Of a stretch of DNA of 64,000 nt, positions 43,641-57,003 are shown one piece after another; position 1 is the stretch's first letter; each line of letters starts with the position of its first letter. Below the pieces are notes generated by a model. It did not search any database and was not told the DNA's origin. It was given only the letters and a program-made list of their open reading frames with translations. Position numbers and translations under genes: made by a program. Origin of the DNA: Synaphobranchus kaupii (taxonomy: Eukaryota; Chordata; Actinopteri; Anguilliformes; Synaphobranchidae); the NCBI GenBank assembly GCA_029718625.1, contig CM056376.1, forward strand, positions 112,418,112 to 112,482,111. The letters run 5' to 3'.

Positions 43641-46382
43641 CTAGAATTAAAAACGTGAGATATCCTCACAATTGTTGTCTACCTCCTGCATGCATACAAG
43701 GTCAATTGAACAATAATCTAGACAGAATAAGACACTACAATATCCAAACCAACAATACATCACAGCAATAAGCTGGGTTTATTGAGTTTTAACTTACTTC
43801 ATCCTTTCCAGGGTAAATAACACCGCATTATCCACCCAGATGTTGGCCGAACAAATGCTAATCTACTGTACTGTACTTAATGCAATAGGAAGACCCTGTA
43901 CCACCACTCTATGACCCATCCCGTAGAGTTACACAATGGGCCATTTAGAAAGTCTCTCATACATGCAGTAACTTACTACCTCACTTTGGGGATTTCGAAG
44001 AGCGTCAGGTTTAGGGGAAATTTCAGTGCCTCATTTCAGCTCATATTTATAACTTATGTTTGATATCTAACACATGGCTACAGTTATTCATGTGTCTTTA
44101 GATCCCTGTTAAGTATTAAGAAAAACAGAGTTTAACTGGTGTGGCCATGCAGCTTACACAGATTATAATAAAATTAAATATTGTATTTTTTGATTGGGAG
44201 AATATATTTTCTTTAGGAAGGTAAACCTGTTTTGAGGCCGTTGCATATGAATAAGTTCATAAACAGTTCTGACATTTATTTTACACACCATGACATGTGG
44301 TATATCGTATTTTATTGTATTTGATTGAAGAAATATTCAAGGTAATTATATTGACTGCACATACTGTCAACCACCTCCACAGAGCACTTCCTCCAACAAC
44401 CGGGCCTGAAATGCCTCGATTCTATTGGGTATGTTAAAATAATCAAAAGTGAAAGTCCAAATTACAGGTTTTTAATTGGCTGTTTGCTCTGGTGCACCGT
44501 ACAGTGGAACCTTCCTTTCCCGCAGGTCACAAACACTTCAGTTCTTCATTGTTGAGATGTTCCCCTCCATAAATACATTTTAAGAAGCATGGAACACATC
44601 AGCCAAGTCATAATACATTCACAACTTAATTACATTTGACTCTCAGTCCCATTTTAAATGGCAGTAAAATATCTTCTGCTAGTGTACACCTTATTTTACT
44701 GAATTAACAGGATGGTCAAAACCATCACAATCTAAAAGAAAAAATATATAAACCCTACACTAAAGCACATGTATTTCAGATCCCAGGGATAGATAGAGAT
44801 GAACATGTATTTCATAATATGAGTTTCTCACCTCCATTTTTGGTGTTTATATAACTCTGAGTACTCCTCCACCATTTTGACATTAGTTTATAAGTACATT
44901 TATTCGGGAGATATTTTGTATATAATGTGCAAAATACATTCTAGTGTATGTTTGCTTTTCCTTGAAATTCAGGAACAGATTTAGCCCTTGTTGTCTTCTA
45001 CCCCTGTACTAAATGGTAATAATTTAACAGTTATTTATTCGCAGAAATAAAGTATGACACCGGGACAAACATGTTTTACTGTTGGTCTGACGGCTGTGCC
45101 AACAGCAGGCCTCTGGTGAGAAGCTAGTGGGCACTGTTTTCTAGCTGAGCTTCTGGCACTGTTTTCTATCTGTTCAGACCCTACATTTACAAATGTGTAA
45201 ATAACCAACTGACATTTTAATATGTCTGCAGTGTTGAACTATTAACGTCCAGAACTTCACCCACAGTATTAGACCGTCCTCTTAAATCTGCCCCCTTTCC
45301 ACCAGAGATTTCCAAACAACAGCAGCCTTGTTTGAATGAAATAATCATTCAGGATATCAGAATTGAGAACATGTAATTACACGCACACACACTCACCATT
45401 ATTTCACATTAGTTTAAATGATACTGACGTATAGGAAAGGACAGATTCGAACCAATTTTTATCCGTTCCTGGCATGGGAACCCAAAAGGGAACAGAAAGA
45501 GTCTTTTGTGTGCACCCTGTCCCACATCCATAATGGTGGCCGGGAACGATCATCCCTCGTGTAGGAATTCTGCTGAGAACCAGTGGCAAGGCATACGCAG
45601 TTTATTCACTTTACCGCAATAACTTAGGCTTAAAAAAACACACACAGTTTCCAAACACACAAAACATGGTCAGTTACTTATTATTTATTGTTGCTCGAAG
45701 TTCTTCAGAAACACATGCTCTAAAACAGAGTACTTAAGTAATTATGTACTCAGTCAAACATATATTGTTTCAATAAGCACCATGAGTGCTGTAGTAGTAG
45801 TATTGCCATAATTCAGATTTTATGTTTTTATTATGTTTTTTTTGCACTCTCATAAGATGCTGTGGAGTAGGAGAGTAGTAAAGTAAACTAATTCTGGAAA
45901 AAAAGTGCTGCAAGCCTAAAGTTAGGTGAGGCATCAAATGCAACACCCAGATATAATTGAGAAAGGAAATGTAAGAAATCTTTTAACGTGGGGAACTGGA
46001 AATCCATAAACTTCATCAATCAGGAATGTCTGGAGCTGGAACCAAGAGAAGGTTTCTCCTAAGCAAACATTCAGGTAAAGAGAGAGAAATGCTACCATCG
46101 TTTCTGGCCGTGCTCGCACAAAACTGTGGCAAATAACAAATACAGGAGACCTAGCACTCTAACAACCATACAGATTGACCGTTTTATTCAGAATTAAATA
46201 TTATGATCTATCGACATGGTAGATACTGTAATTCGTACACTTGTAGTTTTCTCTATGCACATTTAGGCAAATAAATATTTCAATGTGCTGCCTTGTCACA
46301 TGTATTAAATCCTCATACTTCACCAAGTTTTTGCCCTTTTTTCCAGTTCTGTTCAGTTCTGTTGTGTCACCTACACTAAGCA
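43641..46382. other. Unassigned DNA, 2.7 kb
   Basis: No gene, repeat pair or RNA gene recognised on either strand. Only short frames below 70 codons are present. Confidence 0.45.
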
Positions 46383-46945
46383 AGTGACTATTTTACGTCC
46401 TACAGGCCACACACAGTACTACGGGAGAGTAGGTGAATATTTTGCAGCCTACAGTCCACACAGTACTACAGAAGAGCCAGTGACTATTTTACACCCTACA
46501 GGTCACACACAGTACTACGGGAGAGTAGGTGAATATTTTGCAGCCTACAGTCCACACAGTACTACAGGAGAGCCAGCGACTATTTTACACCTTACAGGCC
46601 ACACACAGTACTACAGAAGAGCCAGTGACTATTTTACACCCTACAGGTCACACACAGTACTACGGGAGAGCCAGTGACTATTTTACACCCTGCAGTCCAC
46701 ACAGTACTACAGGAGAGCCAGTGACTATTTTACACCCTGCAGTCCACACAGTACTACAGGAGAGCCAGTGACTATTTTACACCTTACAGGCCACACACAG
46801 TACTACAGAAGAGCCAGTGACTATTTTACACCCTACAGGCCACACACAGTACTACGGGAGAGTAGGTTAATATTTTGCAGCCTACAGTCCGCACAGTATT
46901 ACAGGAGAGTCAGTGAATATTTGACACCCTACATTACTTCAGGAG
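46383..46945. repeat. ~48-bp minisatellite, about 12 copies
   Basis: Two variant units alternate irregularly: AGTGACTATTTTACACCCTA... and AGGTGAATATTTTGCAGCCT..., both followed by CAG(G/T)CCACAC and AGTACTAC(A/G)GGAGAG. The ordering of variants suggests block duplication. Frames through it have no significance. Confidence 0.92.
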
Positions 46946-47825
46946 AGAGCTAACAGCATTAGAAGGGTAGACTAAAATGTTTTAATTTAACTTTTGATTG
47001 TGACTGTGGGGACTTAATTTTGACTGAAGTAGAAATCTATTTAAATGTATCCACAATCGGGTTTTATCAGTTGTTAATACAAGGTAATGTGAAACTTGTA
47101 TTTGTACTGTAATTATACTGTGATTACTGCTGTAGTTGCCGTATAATTACACATGTATTAGGGCCACTTTTAACATAAAGTGGGACCCACTTTTCTAACA
47201 TATCATGTTGGATTTCTGTAACCAAGCTCTGAATGCGAGACTCAGCATTAACATCTCTTAATTCAGACAAGCCAAATTACAGTCTCTGTAAAAGGCAAAA
47301 ATTATTGATGGCCTTTTTTATCGCCAAATGAACATTTAAAATTGCCAATGACAGATTATTATTAACAAAGTAAAGCTAATATTAGCTAAATGTAAAGTAG
47401 ATTTAGAGGCAATGCCCTGTAGTTAATGGATTGCCAAAAAAACTCTAATAATCACAAGGATTATTTTGCTTGGCACACGTTGTTAATCACAGACATGTAG
47501 AATGTCCTCTCCATATATTAGTGGTTCTGTTTGTGGAAGGGGTCTCGGTTTGGCTTGGGTTGTATTTAAAGGGCAGGGGCTTGTTTGTCTGCGCAGTTAT
47601 GTGTTTTCATTAGTCTATCCCTCTCTAACAAAGCAGGCCTTTGTGAGTGGCATGTATGCGGTGGCTGAAATATGCGTGTCAACTGTAAATCATGTTTCGG
47701 TGTTCACATTTGTCTAATATGTTCCAAAGATGCCAAGTTCTGTGCAATAGTGATGTGAACGTGCTTCTGGGGCCCTATATCTTGAAGGCGTGGTGATGGA
47801 TGAATTAAAAAATTGAATACACAGT
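46946..47825. other. Unassigned DNA
   Basis: Nothing recognised. Confidence 0.35.
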
Positions 47826-47828
47826 ACT

Positions 47829-47965
47829 CTTAAATCATCCAAGGTTTATTTTTAACATTTGTATTTACCTTATGATATATCACTTATTATTGTACCTATT
47901 TTAATAATGGTATTTAAATCATCCAAGGGATATTTTTTTAACATTCATATTTACCTTAAGATAGT
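47829..47965. repeat. ~90-bp tandem duplication
   Basis: TTAAATCATCCAAGG, TTTTTAACATT and TATTTACCTTA(T/A)GATA occur at about 47829 and again at about 47915. Confidence 0.8.
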
Positions 47966-48701
47966 AAAATATTCGGTCAATTCAGCATCATCCAGTTCAC
48001 ATGTCTGACCCAGAGAATAGACATTGAATTGGTCCCCTCCTTTCATGTGAAGTCATAGTACATCATTGAAACATCTATATAACATTTGGAGGTGCTAAAA
48101 GGTTAAACATTTGCTGATATAAATGCAAGCGCAGTGATTCTGAGGACCATGTGGGAATGGTTAAGCAATTTTTAGAACGCACAGTTGGACCCCGGAATAT
48201 TCTCAAATATATAAAAAACAAAATATTTAAACAGGAAGGTGTTTATGGTGTTTTCAGAGAAGGAACTGAAAACGTTTGCATAAATACGCGTACGCTCTCG
48301 CTGGGTCATAATCATTTTGAATGTTCTGGAATCATTTGTGGCAATAGTTAAAAAGATTTAAGAAAGCAAAGGACCCGTCCCAACTGTGAGCACCTGCGAA
48401 CCAAAGCTGTTGAGTTGTGTCTCCATTTTGAATGTTATAAGACATCACATTTAGAACATTTAAAAGGTCTTATGAATTGTGCTTATAGGGAAATGGCCTG
48501 CGCATCAGTACACCAGTTTTATAAATCCTCTCCATACTGTGATGATGCCCCCCTGCAAGTATCAAAGGAAATGAGGAAAAGCCAAAATCATAAATTTACA
48601 CAGTATTTAGCAATGGAATTTTTATACTAATGTATGCACTCACCTTCATTTGCAGTGGTAGAAGGTGATCCTCATATTAGATAAACAGTGTAACTAAGAG
48701 T

Positions 48702-48702
<1 letters not shown>
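47966..48702. other. Unassigned DNA
   Basis: Nothing recognised. Confidence 0.35.

Positions 48703-48736
<34 letters not shown>
48703..48736. repeat. (ATC)n microsatellite
   Basis: About 11 ATC units. Confidence 0.95.
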
Positions 48737-48956
48737 GTGTTGCTAATATCCTATGTAATAAGAGCATGGCAGATAGTGGGAGTGAGATAATGAGCTTGTG
48801 GCATAACAAAGCATCAATGGGAATTAAAATTTTATAGCACACAGTTCCAGTGTGTGAACCCTAAGTCTGGACCCTGCCAGTGTCCACTGCCACACGTGGA
48901 TGAGATTCCCCACAGTGCAGACACTGAGATTGCACATCAGGTATGGATTTTACAAT

Positions 48957-49238
48957 AGGAGGCAACTGGAGATCAGGGGCAGTTTGGAGATCAGGTGCAG
49001 ATTGGAGAGTGGGGGCAGACTGGAGATCAGGAGCAGATTGAAAATTGGGCAATTTGGAGATCAAGGGCAGATTGGAAATCAGGGGCAGATTGGAGATCAG
49101 GAGCAGATTGGAGATCAGGGGCAGATTGGAGATCAGGAGCAGATTTGAGAGCAGGGGCAGATTGGAGATCAGGGACAGATTGGAGATGTTGGGGGAGATT
49201 GGAGATCAGGAACAGATTGGAGATGTTGGGGGAGATTT
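48957..49238. repeat. 18-bp minisatellite, ~15 copies
   Basis: The unit is ATTGGAGATCAGGGGCAG with A/G variants. A 24-bp-type variant with GATGTTGGGGGAG appears twice at the right end. Multiple-of-three length keeps frames open on both strands (RLEIRS and SAPDLQ peptides), and these are not taken as genes. Confidence 0.92.
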
Positions 49239-49790
49239 GACTCCAACTGTCCGTGCTTTTTCGCATGTCTCTCCCTCTCTCTCACTCCCCATTATTCCTG
49301 TCTCTCTACACTGCGTTGTCAAATAAAACTGAAAAAGCCCTCAAATTTATTATTATTTTTTTGTATGAACAAAGACATGGAACTGGACCAAAGCACACAA
49401 GGCGATAGCCATCATTCAGTCAACTTCCCTTAGCTTCAGTCGGACTCACAATTGAACTAGATTTAATCTAGACAACCTGTTTTTGGCAGATTCAGTGATC
49501 ACCAGAAGACACACCTAAAAAAAAACTGTGTTTGCACTGAAAAGCAGTATATTTGAAAAGTCACAGATAAGGACGAGCATTGACAGAATCCAGACCATGT
49601 TTTCTTTGTTCACTAAGGTATGTGAATGTTTGTACTGAGGGATTTTTTAGGATGATGTCATAATTAATGGGAATGAGGTCAAGTTGTATGATAACATATG
49701 AAGTGATGTCTTTTTTTTTGTTTTGTTTAAGGTTTGAAGGTTTTCAGCTAAACTGCTGCAGGGTTTCCTATAATGGATGGAGTAGATGTG
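49239..49790. other. Unassigned DNA
   Basis: Nothing recognised. Confidence 0.35.
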
Positions 49791-49793
49791 AGA

Positions 49794-49925
49794 TGTTGAA
49801 TCTTATCTGTGAATGGCTGGTGTGGGTGCAGGTGTCTGTTTCAGCCCATGCACTAAAAACACCTAATGTAACAAAGGAAAGTCTTGACTAAAGACCAGGG
49901 TTTATGTACCCACACTGGACCATCT
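49794..49925. mobile_element. hAT-like MITE fragment
   Basis: TTGAATCTTATCTGTGAATG then GCTGGTGTGGGTGCAGGTG and the mirrored TGTACCCACACTGGACCATC resemble the inner MITE at 25187 in diverged form. Confidence 0.55.
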
Positions 49926-50100
49926 CAAGACTGGACAAGGTTGCCCATACAGTAAGCTCAATCTTTTCCTTTGGGTTGCTGTGGTTACCTGCAGGGTGTG
50001 AGTCGTGAGCCAAGCCCCCCAGTTATTTTCCTGGAGTCTGTAGGCTTTTAAGGGAGCGACCAGGGGAAATAGAGCAGGACTACAAGTGTTGTCAGAATTT

Positions 50101-50318
50101 AGTCCTGGAGGGCCGCAGTGCCTGCAGGTTTAGCTCTAGTCCTGGAGGGCCGCAGTGTCTCAGGTTTAACTCCAGTCCTGGAGGGCCGCAGTGCCTGCAG
50201 GTTTAACTCCAGTCCTGGAGGGCTGCAGTGTCTGCAGGTTTAGCTCTAGTCCTGGAGGGCCGCAGCATCTGCCGGTTTAACTCCGTCCTGGAGGGCCACA
50301 GTACCTGCAGGTTTTTGA
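50101..50318. repeat. 37-bp tandem array grown from a MITE end
   Basis: Six copies of AGTCCTGGAGGGCCGCAGTG with CCTGCAGGTTTAACTCC. The last copy runs on into GCAGGTTTTTGATGTGTTTC and CTTAAGTCATTGGTTGGCTG, which is the interior of the outer MITE type at 25062 (complement). So the repeated unit is the sub-terminal segment of that MITE. Confidence 0.85.
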
Positions 50319-50412
50319 TGTGTTTCGGCACATACAGTATGTGCTTAAGTCATTGGTTGGCTGAAGAGTCAACAAGTCCTCTGACAGAAAGGAAATCACA
50401 GGGTTTGTTTTC
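50319..50412. mobile_element. MITE interior next to its amplified end
   Basis: Continues the hAT-like MITE from the array (CTTAAGTCATTGGTTGGCTG, complement of the AGCCAATGAATAACTTAA region at 25 kb). The distal end is lost. Confidence 0.6.
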
Positions 50413-53249
50413 ACTGTAAAGTCAGGCATTCAGACCCAGGAGACTGAGTGAAGTGAGTTAGCTGTGCACTGAAAAAAGGAGCATCTATTGAAACTACTCA
50501 GACAGATCATATTTATTCAACACAATCATTTTACGTATGTTTAATAAGCTGCGAACATGTGAACTATACAAATACAGTATATCAAGTACATTTAAAGCAC
50601 GCAAATTCAGTGGAGCTGGTGTCCACAGTTCAATTGAGTAAATCCAAAGGATTTTTTTTCAGAGTGTAATCAGCTATTTTAATTGATTAGTGCTGAGTGA
50701 CATATAAACCAGTATGCCATTGGAGAACGGACGGGCCAGCAGTGAGAGTCACAGCCTGAACATGTTTAATTTAGTTTGGAGCAGATAAGAGAGGTGATAT
50801 AGGTACAGGAACTCCTTTTTGACTGTTAACTAAGAGCTTACAGAAAAACATACTCTTTATAATCAGAAGCTTCTTTATAAAGTTCTTTAGAAAACAAACT
50901 TTAAAAAGAGTGTTTCCTTTAAAAAATGCCTTGGAAATCATACTCTTTGGAAAACATTTCCTTAAAAAAAACCTTCTAATTAGCTTGTTTCAAAATAATA
51001 GTGTATCCAATTATTTTTTTCAAAGGATTTATTCTTAGAATAACATATTTGCATGACCCTTATTTGTTCTCAAACACAAGACCTTTTTGTTTAAGTTATT
51101 TTGTCTTAAAATAAATAACAAAAAAACTTTCTGAAAACGGGATTATGTATGAAACTTTTTCTTAAAAGACAACATGTAATAATACAATTTTGCAGACACT
51201 GTTTACTGATTTGTTCATTTCTTCCATAACAACGATAACTGACTAAATATTGTGAGGATTTCAAAGAGAACTGCTTTGGATTCCCTATTGAACGTTAAGG
51301 CCACATTGCTTACTGGCTTCGATTAAATCGACCACCTATGTTGTCAAACACACACACACACAAATACACACACACATGCACAAAGTTTTCAATGAGCCTT
51401 GATATTAAATCCAGGTAATTAATATGGCGGTGTGCTTTACTCTAATGAAATATAACATTGCTCATAAGCTAAAAATAGGGCCCTGCAGCTGGAGCAAATT
51501 ACATGCGTTCAAAATTAACAAATTATTTTCATAACACAGCCTTATTTTAGAGGAGCTGCTGTTGAGAGTTTTTCAGAGCCATCAATCCGTCCGAGCGTGG
51601 ATGGTGAGGTCGTATTTCATAACTTTACCCAACCTCATTCCTAAGAATAGACCATACAGCCCTAGCCACTCCTGTAGTATATGGTATTTTTATAACAGTA
51701 TAAATGCAGGTGAAGACCTCTGACTAAAATAAGCTGAACGAATGTCAGCCAGTTATTTTTATATCCTCGGGGTTATGGGCTGTGCAGGGCATGCTAGTGA
51801 ACAGGAATGTCATTTTGTGGTGGGCCTATTGCATTATTTTTATGGCATCAATTAATTGAAACTGCTTCGCCTTGGCAAAACATTTGCTGTGATTGATGTT
51901 TTTTTAAGGGGAGAAAAAAAAGGAACCAGAACAGTGAAAATCCACAATCTTTTTTTTATTTTACAACATTCATAGAAATGTGTGAAAACAAAGCAAGAAA
52001 TTCAAACTATAGTGTTTTCATTTGATAGAACCAGTTGCACAAAGCAAAGCAAGACTGTATACTGAGTATATATACTGAGACTTCCTATTTCTTTTTCAAT
52101 ATTGTTATGTATTCCTGTCTTATGTGCATGTAATATTTTTTTTGGTCCCATATAGGGCACCTGGACATTTTTATAGTAGCATGGCATACAGTCCCTTTCC
52201 ATTACCTCATTCAGCGTAATAAACCACCATTGTTTTTATTCAAATTTACTGCTAAGAGAACTAATGTTGTGAATTAGCATTATGTGTGGGGTGTGCCTGT
52301 TTGTTTTTAAATTATTATATAAGACTTCTGAAAAGTTTTATTTATTTATTTTCTTTTTACCTGGAGTTCCAGAAAGGTCAGAAAAATATCAGGACAGTGA
52401 ACTAATTAGCAGACCACAAACACGGCGAATGTTAACCTGAAAATGTGTGACCGAGACGACACTGAAAATCCCTTTTCAAGTTTTACCAGTTACTGCATGT
52501 AATACTTTACTTGGAAAAATTAGGATTCTGGGTGAAGGAGCGGTGATGCCATAAATGCACAGTAACAGTAGTGTAGCACATCACCAGAACCATTTAATAT
52601 GATATCATTTTATTTGTATATTATTTTGTGTGAATGTATGTGTCCTCCCCTGTGTAAATGACACATTATTAAGCCGCTTTAAATAAACCTTCATGTGCTA
52701 TAAATACGAATTTGGAACAGCCTTTCTTTTTCTATAACAACCTCACACTATAAAAGGTATACTTAACCGTACAGTGGAGACAAACTGGGTTATTCACTTC
52801 AAATCAGTAATTTACATACTTCACTTATTTTTTATTACTATTATTGTTGTTGTTGTGGTCAAACCTAACATGCTGCACAGGGCATCCCCAGACTTGCATT
52901 TTTGGCTTTGTAATGCTTATCCCATCTGTGGATTAAAGTGCCGTTTACATTCAGGCGGATCATTTGCTGTTTTGTCTTTAGAGAATGGTGGTGAAATGTT
53001 ATTTTCTGTGTGCAATTTCACAGCAGTGGAATCTTAGCCTGTTTATTTCAGAAATATGGTATCCTAAGGAGGGTTTTTCTTCCTTATCCGCAGCAGGGAA
53101 AACCTTTAATTACTGTTTTCATTTTTGTATTTCTCAAGCATAGCAAAGCAGACTATTTTGGTATAGTGCGTCCTTCGTGTAATATAATTTATATTAAATT
53201 ATGTTTCCTTGTCTAAGCCCTTGTACTTGCTGGCAACACATCTGCGGCA
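50413..53249. other. Unassigned DNA, 2.8 kb
   Basis: No gene recognised. (CA)n lies at 51343-51378. Positions 51415-51560 (TAATGAAATATAACATTGCT, AAAAATTAACAAATTATTTT-like, homeobox-type ATTA motifs) and 51840-51900 have the look of AT-rich conserved non-coding elements, but this cannot be shown from one genome. Confidence 0.35.
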
Positions 53250-53279
53250 GTTCTGTGTACATACTTGTCCTGAAGCCCT

Positions 53280-54312
53280 AGTTGTGTTTGTCCAACCTGT
53301 GTTGGTTCCAGGGCCCTGGTTGTGTCTGACTGTGTTGGTTACAGCAACTCTAGTTGTGTCTGTCCAACCTTTGTTAGGTCCAGGGCCCTAGTTGTGTTTG
53401 TGTGTGTTGGTTCCAGGCGCCCTAGTTGTGTCTGCCCAACCTGTGTTAGTTCCAGGGGCCCTAGTTGTTTGTACATGTTAGTTCCAGCGGCCCTACTTGT
53501 TTGTCTGTGTTGGTTCCTGCGGTCCAAGTTGTGTTTGTCTGTGTTAGTTCCAGGGGCCCTAGTTGTGTTTGTGTGTGTTGGTTCCAGGGGCCCTAGTTGT
53601 GTTTGTGTGTGTTGGTTCCAGGGGCCCTAGTTGTGTTTGTGTGTGTTGGTTCCAGGGGCCCTAGTTGTGTTTGTGTTGTGTTGTGTTGTGTCTGCCCAAC
53701 CTGTGTTAGTTCCAGCGGCCCTAGTTGTTTGTATGTGTTGGTTCCAGGGGCCCTAGTTGTTTGTATGTGTTAGTTCCAGGGGCCCTAGTTGTTTGTATGT
53801 GTTAGTTCCAGGGGCCCTAGTTGTTTGTATGTGTTAGTTCCAGGGGCCCTAGTTGTTTGTATGTGTTGGTTCCAGGGGCCCTAGTTCTGTGTGTACATAT
53901 GTGTTGGTTCCAGGGGCCCTAGTTGTGTCTGCCCAACCTGTGTTAGTTCCAGCGGCCCTAGTTGTTTGTATGTGTTGGTTCCAGGGGCCCTAGTTGTTTG
54001 TATGTGTTAGTTCCAGGGGCCCTAGTTGTTTGTATGTGTTGGTTCCAGGGGCCCTAGTTGTGTCTGCCCAACCTGTGTTAGTTCCAGTGGCCCTAGTTGT
54101 TTGTATGTGTTGGTTCCAGGGGCCCTAGTTGTTTGTATGTTAGTTCCAGGGGCCATAGTTGTTTGTATGTGTTAGTTCCAGGGGCCCTAGTTGTTTGTAT
54201 GTGTTGGTTCCAGGGGCCCTAGTTGTGTGTGTATGTATGTGTTGGTTCCAGGGGCCCTAGTTGTGTCTGCCTAACCTGTGTTCGTTCCAGGGGCCCTAGT
54301 TGTGTTTGTCTG
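53280..54312. repeat. ~32-bp minisatellite with higher-order structure
   Basis: The unit TTCCAGGGGCCCTAGTTGTT plus TGTATGTGTTGG occurs about 30 times. A longer variant carrying GTCTGCCCAACCTGTGTTAG recurs at about 53431, 53691, 53928, 54063 and 54268 (last as GCCTAACC), marking repeated blocks. Frames through it are meaningless. Confidence 0.93.
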
Positions 54313-54857
54313 CGTTTGTTCATATTTTCCTATGCCTTTTGCACATGTTTTAAATGTTTGATTTGGAGGCTGAAAAAAAAACACCCTATAAAATACAGTG
54401 AAGGGCAGCCAGGGGATCAGACTGTACCTTCCACAGCCTGGGTGGTAATCGGCCTTTTCCATGTGTGGATACACATGTGCAGATCTCCTCTCCAACACTG
54501 GAACTGCGGGTGGGTTAGATCGTAAACGATTCACAAAGCTTTGGTCAGAATTTATGAAATTATTGTCAATAAAAAGAACGCTGTTATCAGCGTGCCTTTG
54601 TAATTCACACATGATGAACACAGGCCACATTTTTGTTCTGAAAGTCCTCATAGTTCAACAGAATCAGTCTTTCACACAGGTCACACAGTCTTTCTCAAAT
54701 ATGCAGGTGCTATGTTAACGTGAAACAATGATAATACGTGTTTGTCATGTGTACTCCATATTTACATTTACATGTACTTTACCATATAAGTACATGTAAA
54801 CTTCAACTACAGATGACAAAGATACTTGGTCATAGTATCTTGTATGTGCATACATTT
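54313..54857. other. Unassigned DNA
   Basis: A minus frame of 126 codons (54271-54651) overlaps the minisatellite and has no domain. Confidence 0.35.
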
Positions 54858-54889
<32 letters not shown>

Positions 54890-54970
54890 GCATGCGTGCG
54901 TGCGTGCGTGCGTGCATGCGTGTGTGCGTGCGTGCTTGCGTGCGTGCGTGTGTGTGCACGTGCGTGCGTG
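54858..54970. repeat. (GT)n/(GCGT)n microsatellite
   Basis: GT tract, then GCGT tetranucleotides with CATG interruptions. Confidence 0.95.
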
Positions 54971-56040
54971 AATTATTTGCCTTGGAATCTCCATTTCCAA
55001 GATCAAGCCAACTTGAGTTCACAATCCGATTCAAGTGTCAGACTTAAGTTATTAAAATATAACATGATTAAGTAAATAAAATCACATGGTGGTTGAACAT
55101 TTTTGACTAATGGTGGCTGTAAATGTCTAAGAATGAGTAATACTCCCAGCTACCAGCCATAATACTAAAACAAAAATAATATATTGCTATTGAAGAATAG
55201 CAGCCCTCACCCCCCAAAAAATATTCTTACTACAAAATAGAGCAGCTTGGGTTACAAACAAATGCTAACAGAGGATATAAAATTCAATTATAGGCATCAA
55301 ACCTTCAGCACACCTAAACTATACACAACTCATGTGTATTGTAATGATCAGCTCTTAAGCTAGGAGGATAATCTTCCACTCTGACCCAAATGGCAGTGTT
55401 ATGAATGACCCGTCCGCTTTGAGACCAAGCAGTTCTCATTCAGTTCCCTTCAGTAGTTGTTTTCGAGCAGCGTCTTCTACTGAAAAATAAAGGGGGTCTT
55501 TTTACAAGCCTCACACTTTGACACAAACGACCTGCATCAGAGATGTTAATATTCGCGCGTATTCCTCGATGTTTATGGTCGCGATTTTTAAGACTGTATC
55601 AACTGGAAAGAGGGAGGATTTAGTGTGTCAGTCCGTGTTAATGCGGGTCTCCCAGTGCTTAATGGGGTCCTGGCGAATTGGCCAGGGCCCGCCCCTTGTT
55701 AAGCCGGAGAACGCTTTGAAATAGCGGAGCCTCCTGCAGCCCGCGGGATGTCTAGCCAGGTATCAGGTTGCAGGGGACATTTAATTTCTCTGTATTTATG
55801 TTATTTTTTATTAAACCTTCACTTTACAGCATGGCCGTATAGGGTTACAGGACCACAAATAATTAGAATCAGAGCTCACACCCCCGCCGTTGCAGGGAAT
55901 TCTTTGTTCTCTCCGTCCCAGGTCTGATGTGCAGTCACAGGTTTATGAGTTTTCCGAAGGTGGAAGGCACGATGTCGGCACTCTTTATATTGGGGCATTT
56001 AACTAGCTTGTGATGGCCATGAGGGTCTGTCTGTCTCTCT
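54971..56040. other. Unassigned DNA with a CpG-richer patch
   Basis: Positions 55515-55765 have more CpG and GC than the surroundings (ATTCGCGCGTATTCCTCGAT, CAGCCCGCGGGATG). No domain in its frames. Possibly a conserved non-coding element. Confidence 0.3.
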
Positions 56041-56045
56041 ATCCC

Positions 56046-56130
56046 TCTCAAATTCAAATTCAATGTCAATGTTTTATTTGCATGAAAAGTGAACTTGCAT
56101 TGCAGAAGCCATCAGCATACGTCATTAAGG
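56046..56130 (-). mobile_element. Probable LINE 3' end, third copy
   Basis: CTCAAATTCAAATTCAATGT then TTTTATTTGCATGAAAAGTG. As in the copy at 2461, the CAAATT tandem tail abuts CT-rich sequence. Confidence 0.5.
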
Positions 56131-56170
56131 TCTCTCTCTCTTTCTCTTTCTCTGAATCACACACACGCGC

Positions 56171-56240
<70 letters not shown>
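56130..56240. repeat. (CT)n then (CA)n microsatellite
   Basis: CT-rich at 56130-56152, (CA)n at 56159-56240. Confidence 0.95.
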
Positions 56241-56242
<2 letters not shown>

Positions 56243-57003
56243 AGCTGTGTAAATTACAACATTTCATTTACCACTCATTTTCAATATCTAGTGTGTCCCA
56301 ACTGTGACTAAAGAGCTTTTAATTTTACATTAATGCCACACTGTTTGTATGGGCATCCCCTAGGCTAACTGCATTAGCCATAGAGAGAATATTCTCTCTC
56401 TCTACCTCCTCTATCTCTCTATCTAATGACTGAAGAGTAAGTGAGCTCCTGTAACTGAGTGGAATGGACCCGCAGGCCAAAAGACTGGATTCATTAGGTA
56501 AATACCTGCATCTTCATAAAATGGATCACTCAAGTCAAACATACAGTATATGCATTTGAGAGAGCAGAGGAGACCTCTGGATTCCTGTCTGATTGCCTAC
56601 TCTTATTCCATGGCATGTTTAAGGATAGAACAACAACCTTAAGGCCAGCGCGTATCAGAAGCATGGAATCAGCAAAAATATCACTGTATTAAATTGTAAA
56701 TTATGCTTAACATAATTTTATTATTTTATATTTACATGTAAAACTACATAACTATGTGCTGTGGATTATTCATAATTTGATTATACTGTATTTGCCTCAG
56801 TGGCATAAGGACATTACTATTGGAATTTAAATGAGAAACATAACATAGCAATCACGCCGACTTTAAGTTGGAAGGATGCGGTCTCATTGCTGCAAAGTCA
56901 CAGCAGTGATTATATTTCCAATAACCGACTCCCTCTCGTGATCTATTGCTTAAATATACATCAGTTACTTCCAACCACACATTGTGATTGGCTGAGGTGC
57001 ATT
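56241..57003. other. Unassigned DNA
   Basis: Nothing recognised. Confidence 0.35.

Noticed and set aside
48861..49326. Open frames on both strands with RLEIRS and SAPDLQ repeats
   Set aside because: 18-bp minisatellite; multiple-of-three unit leaves frames open by chance.
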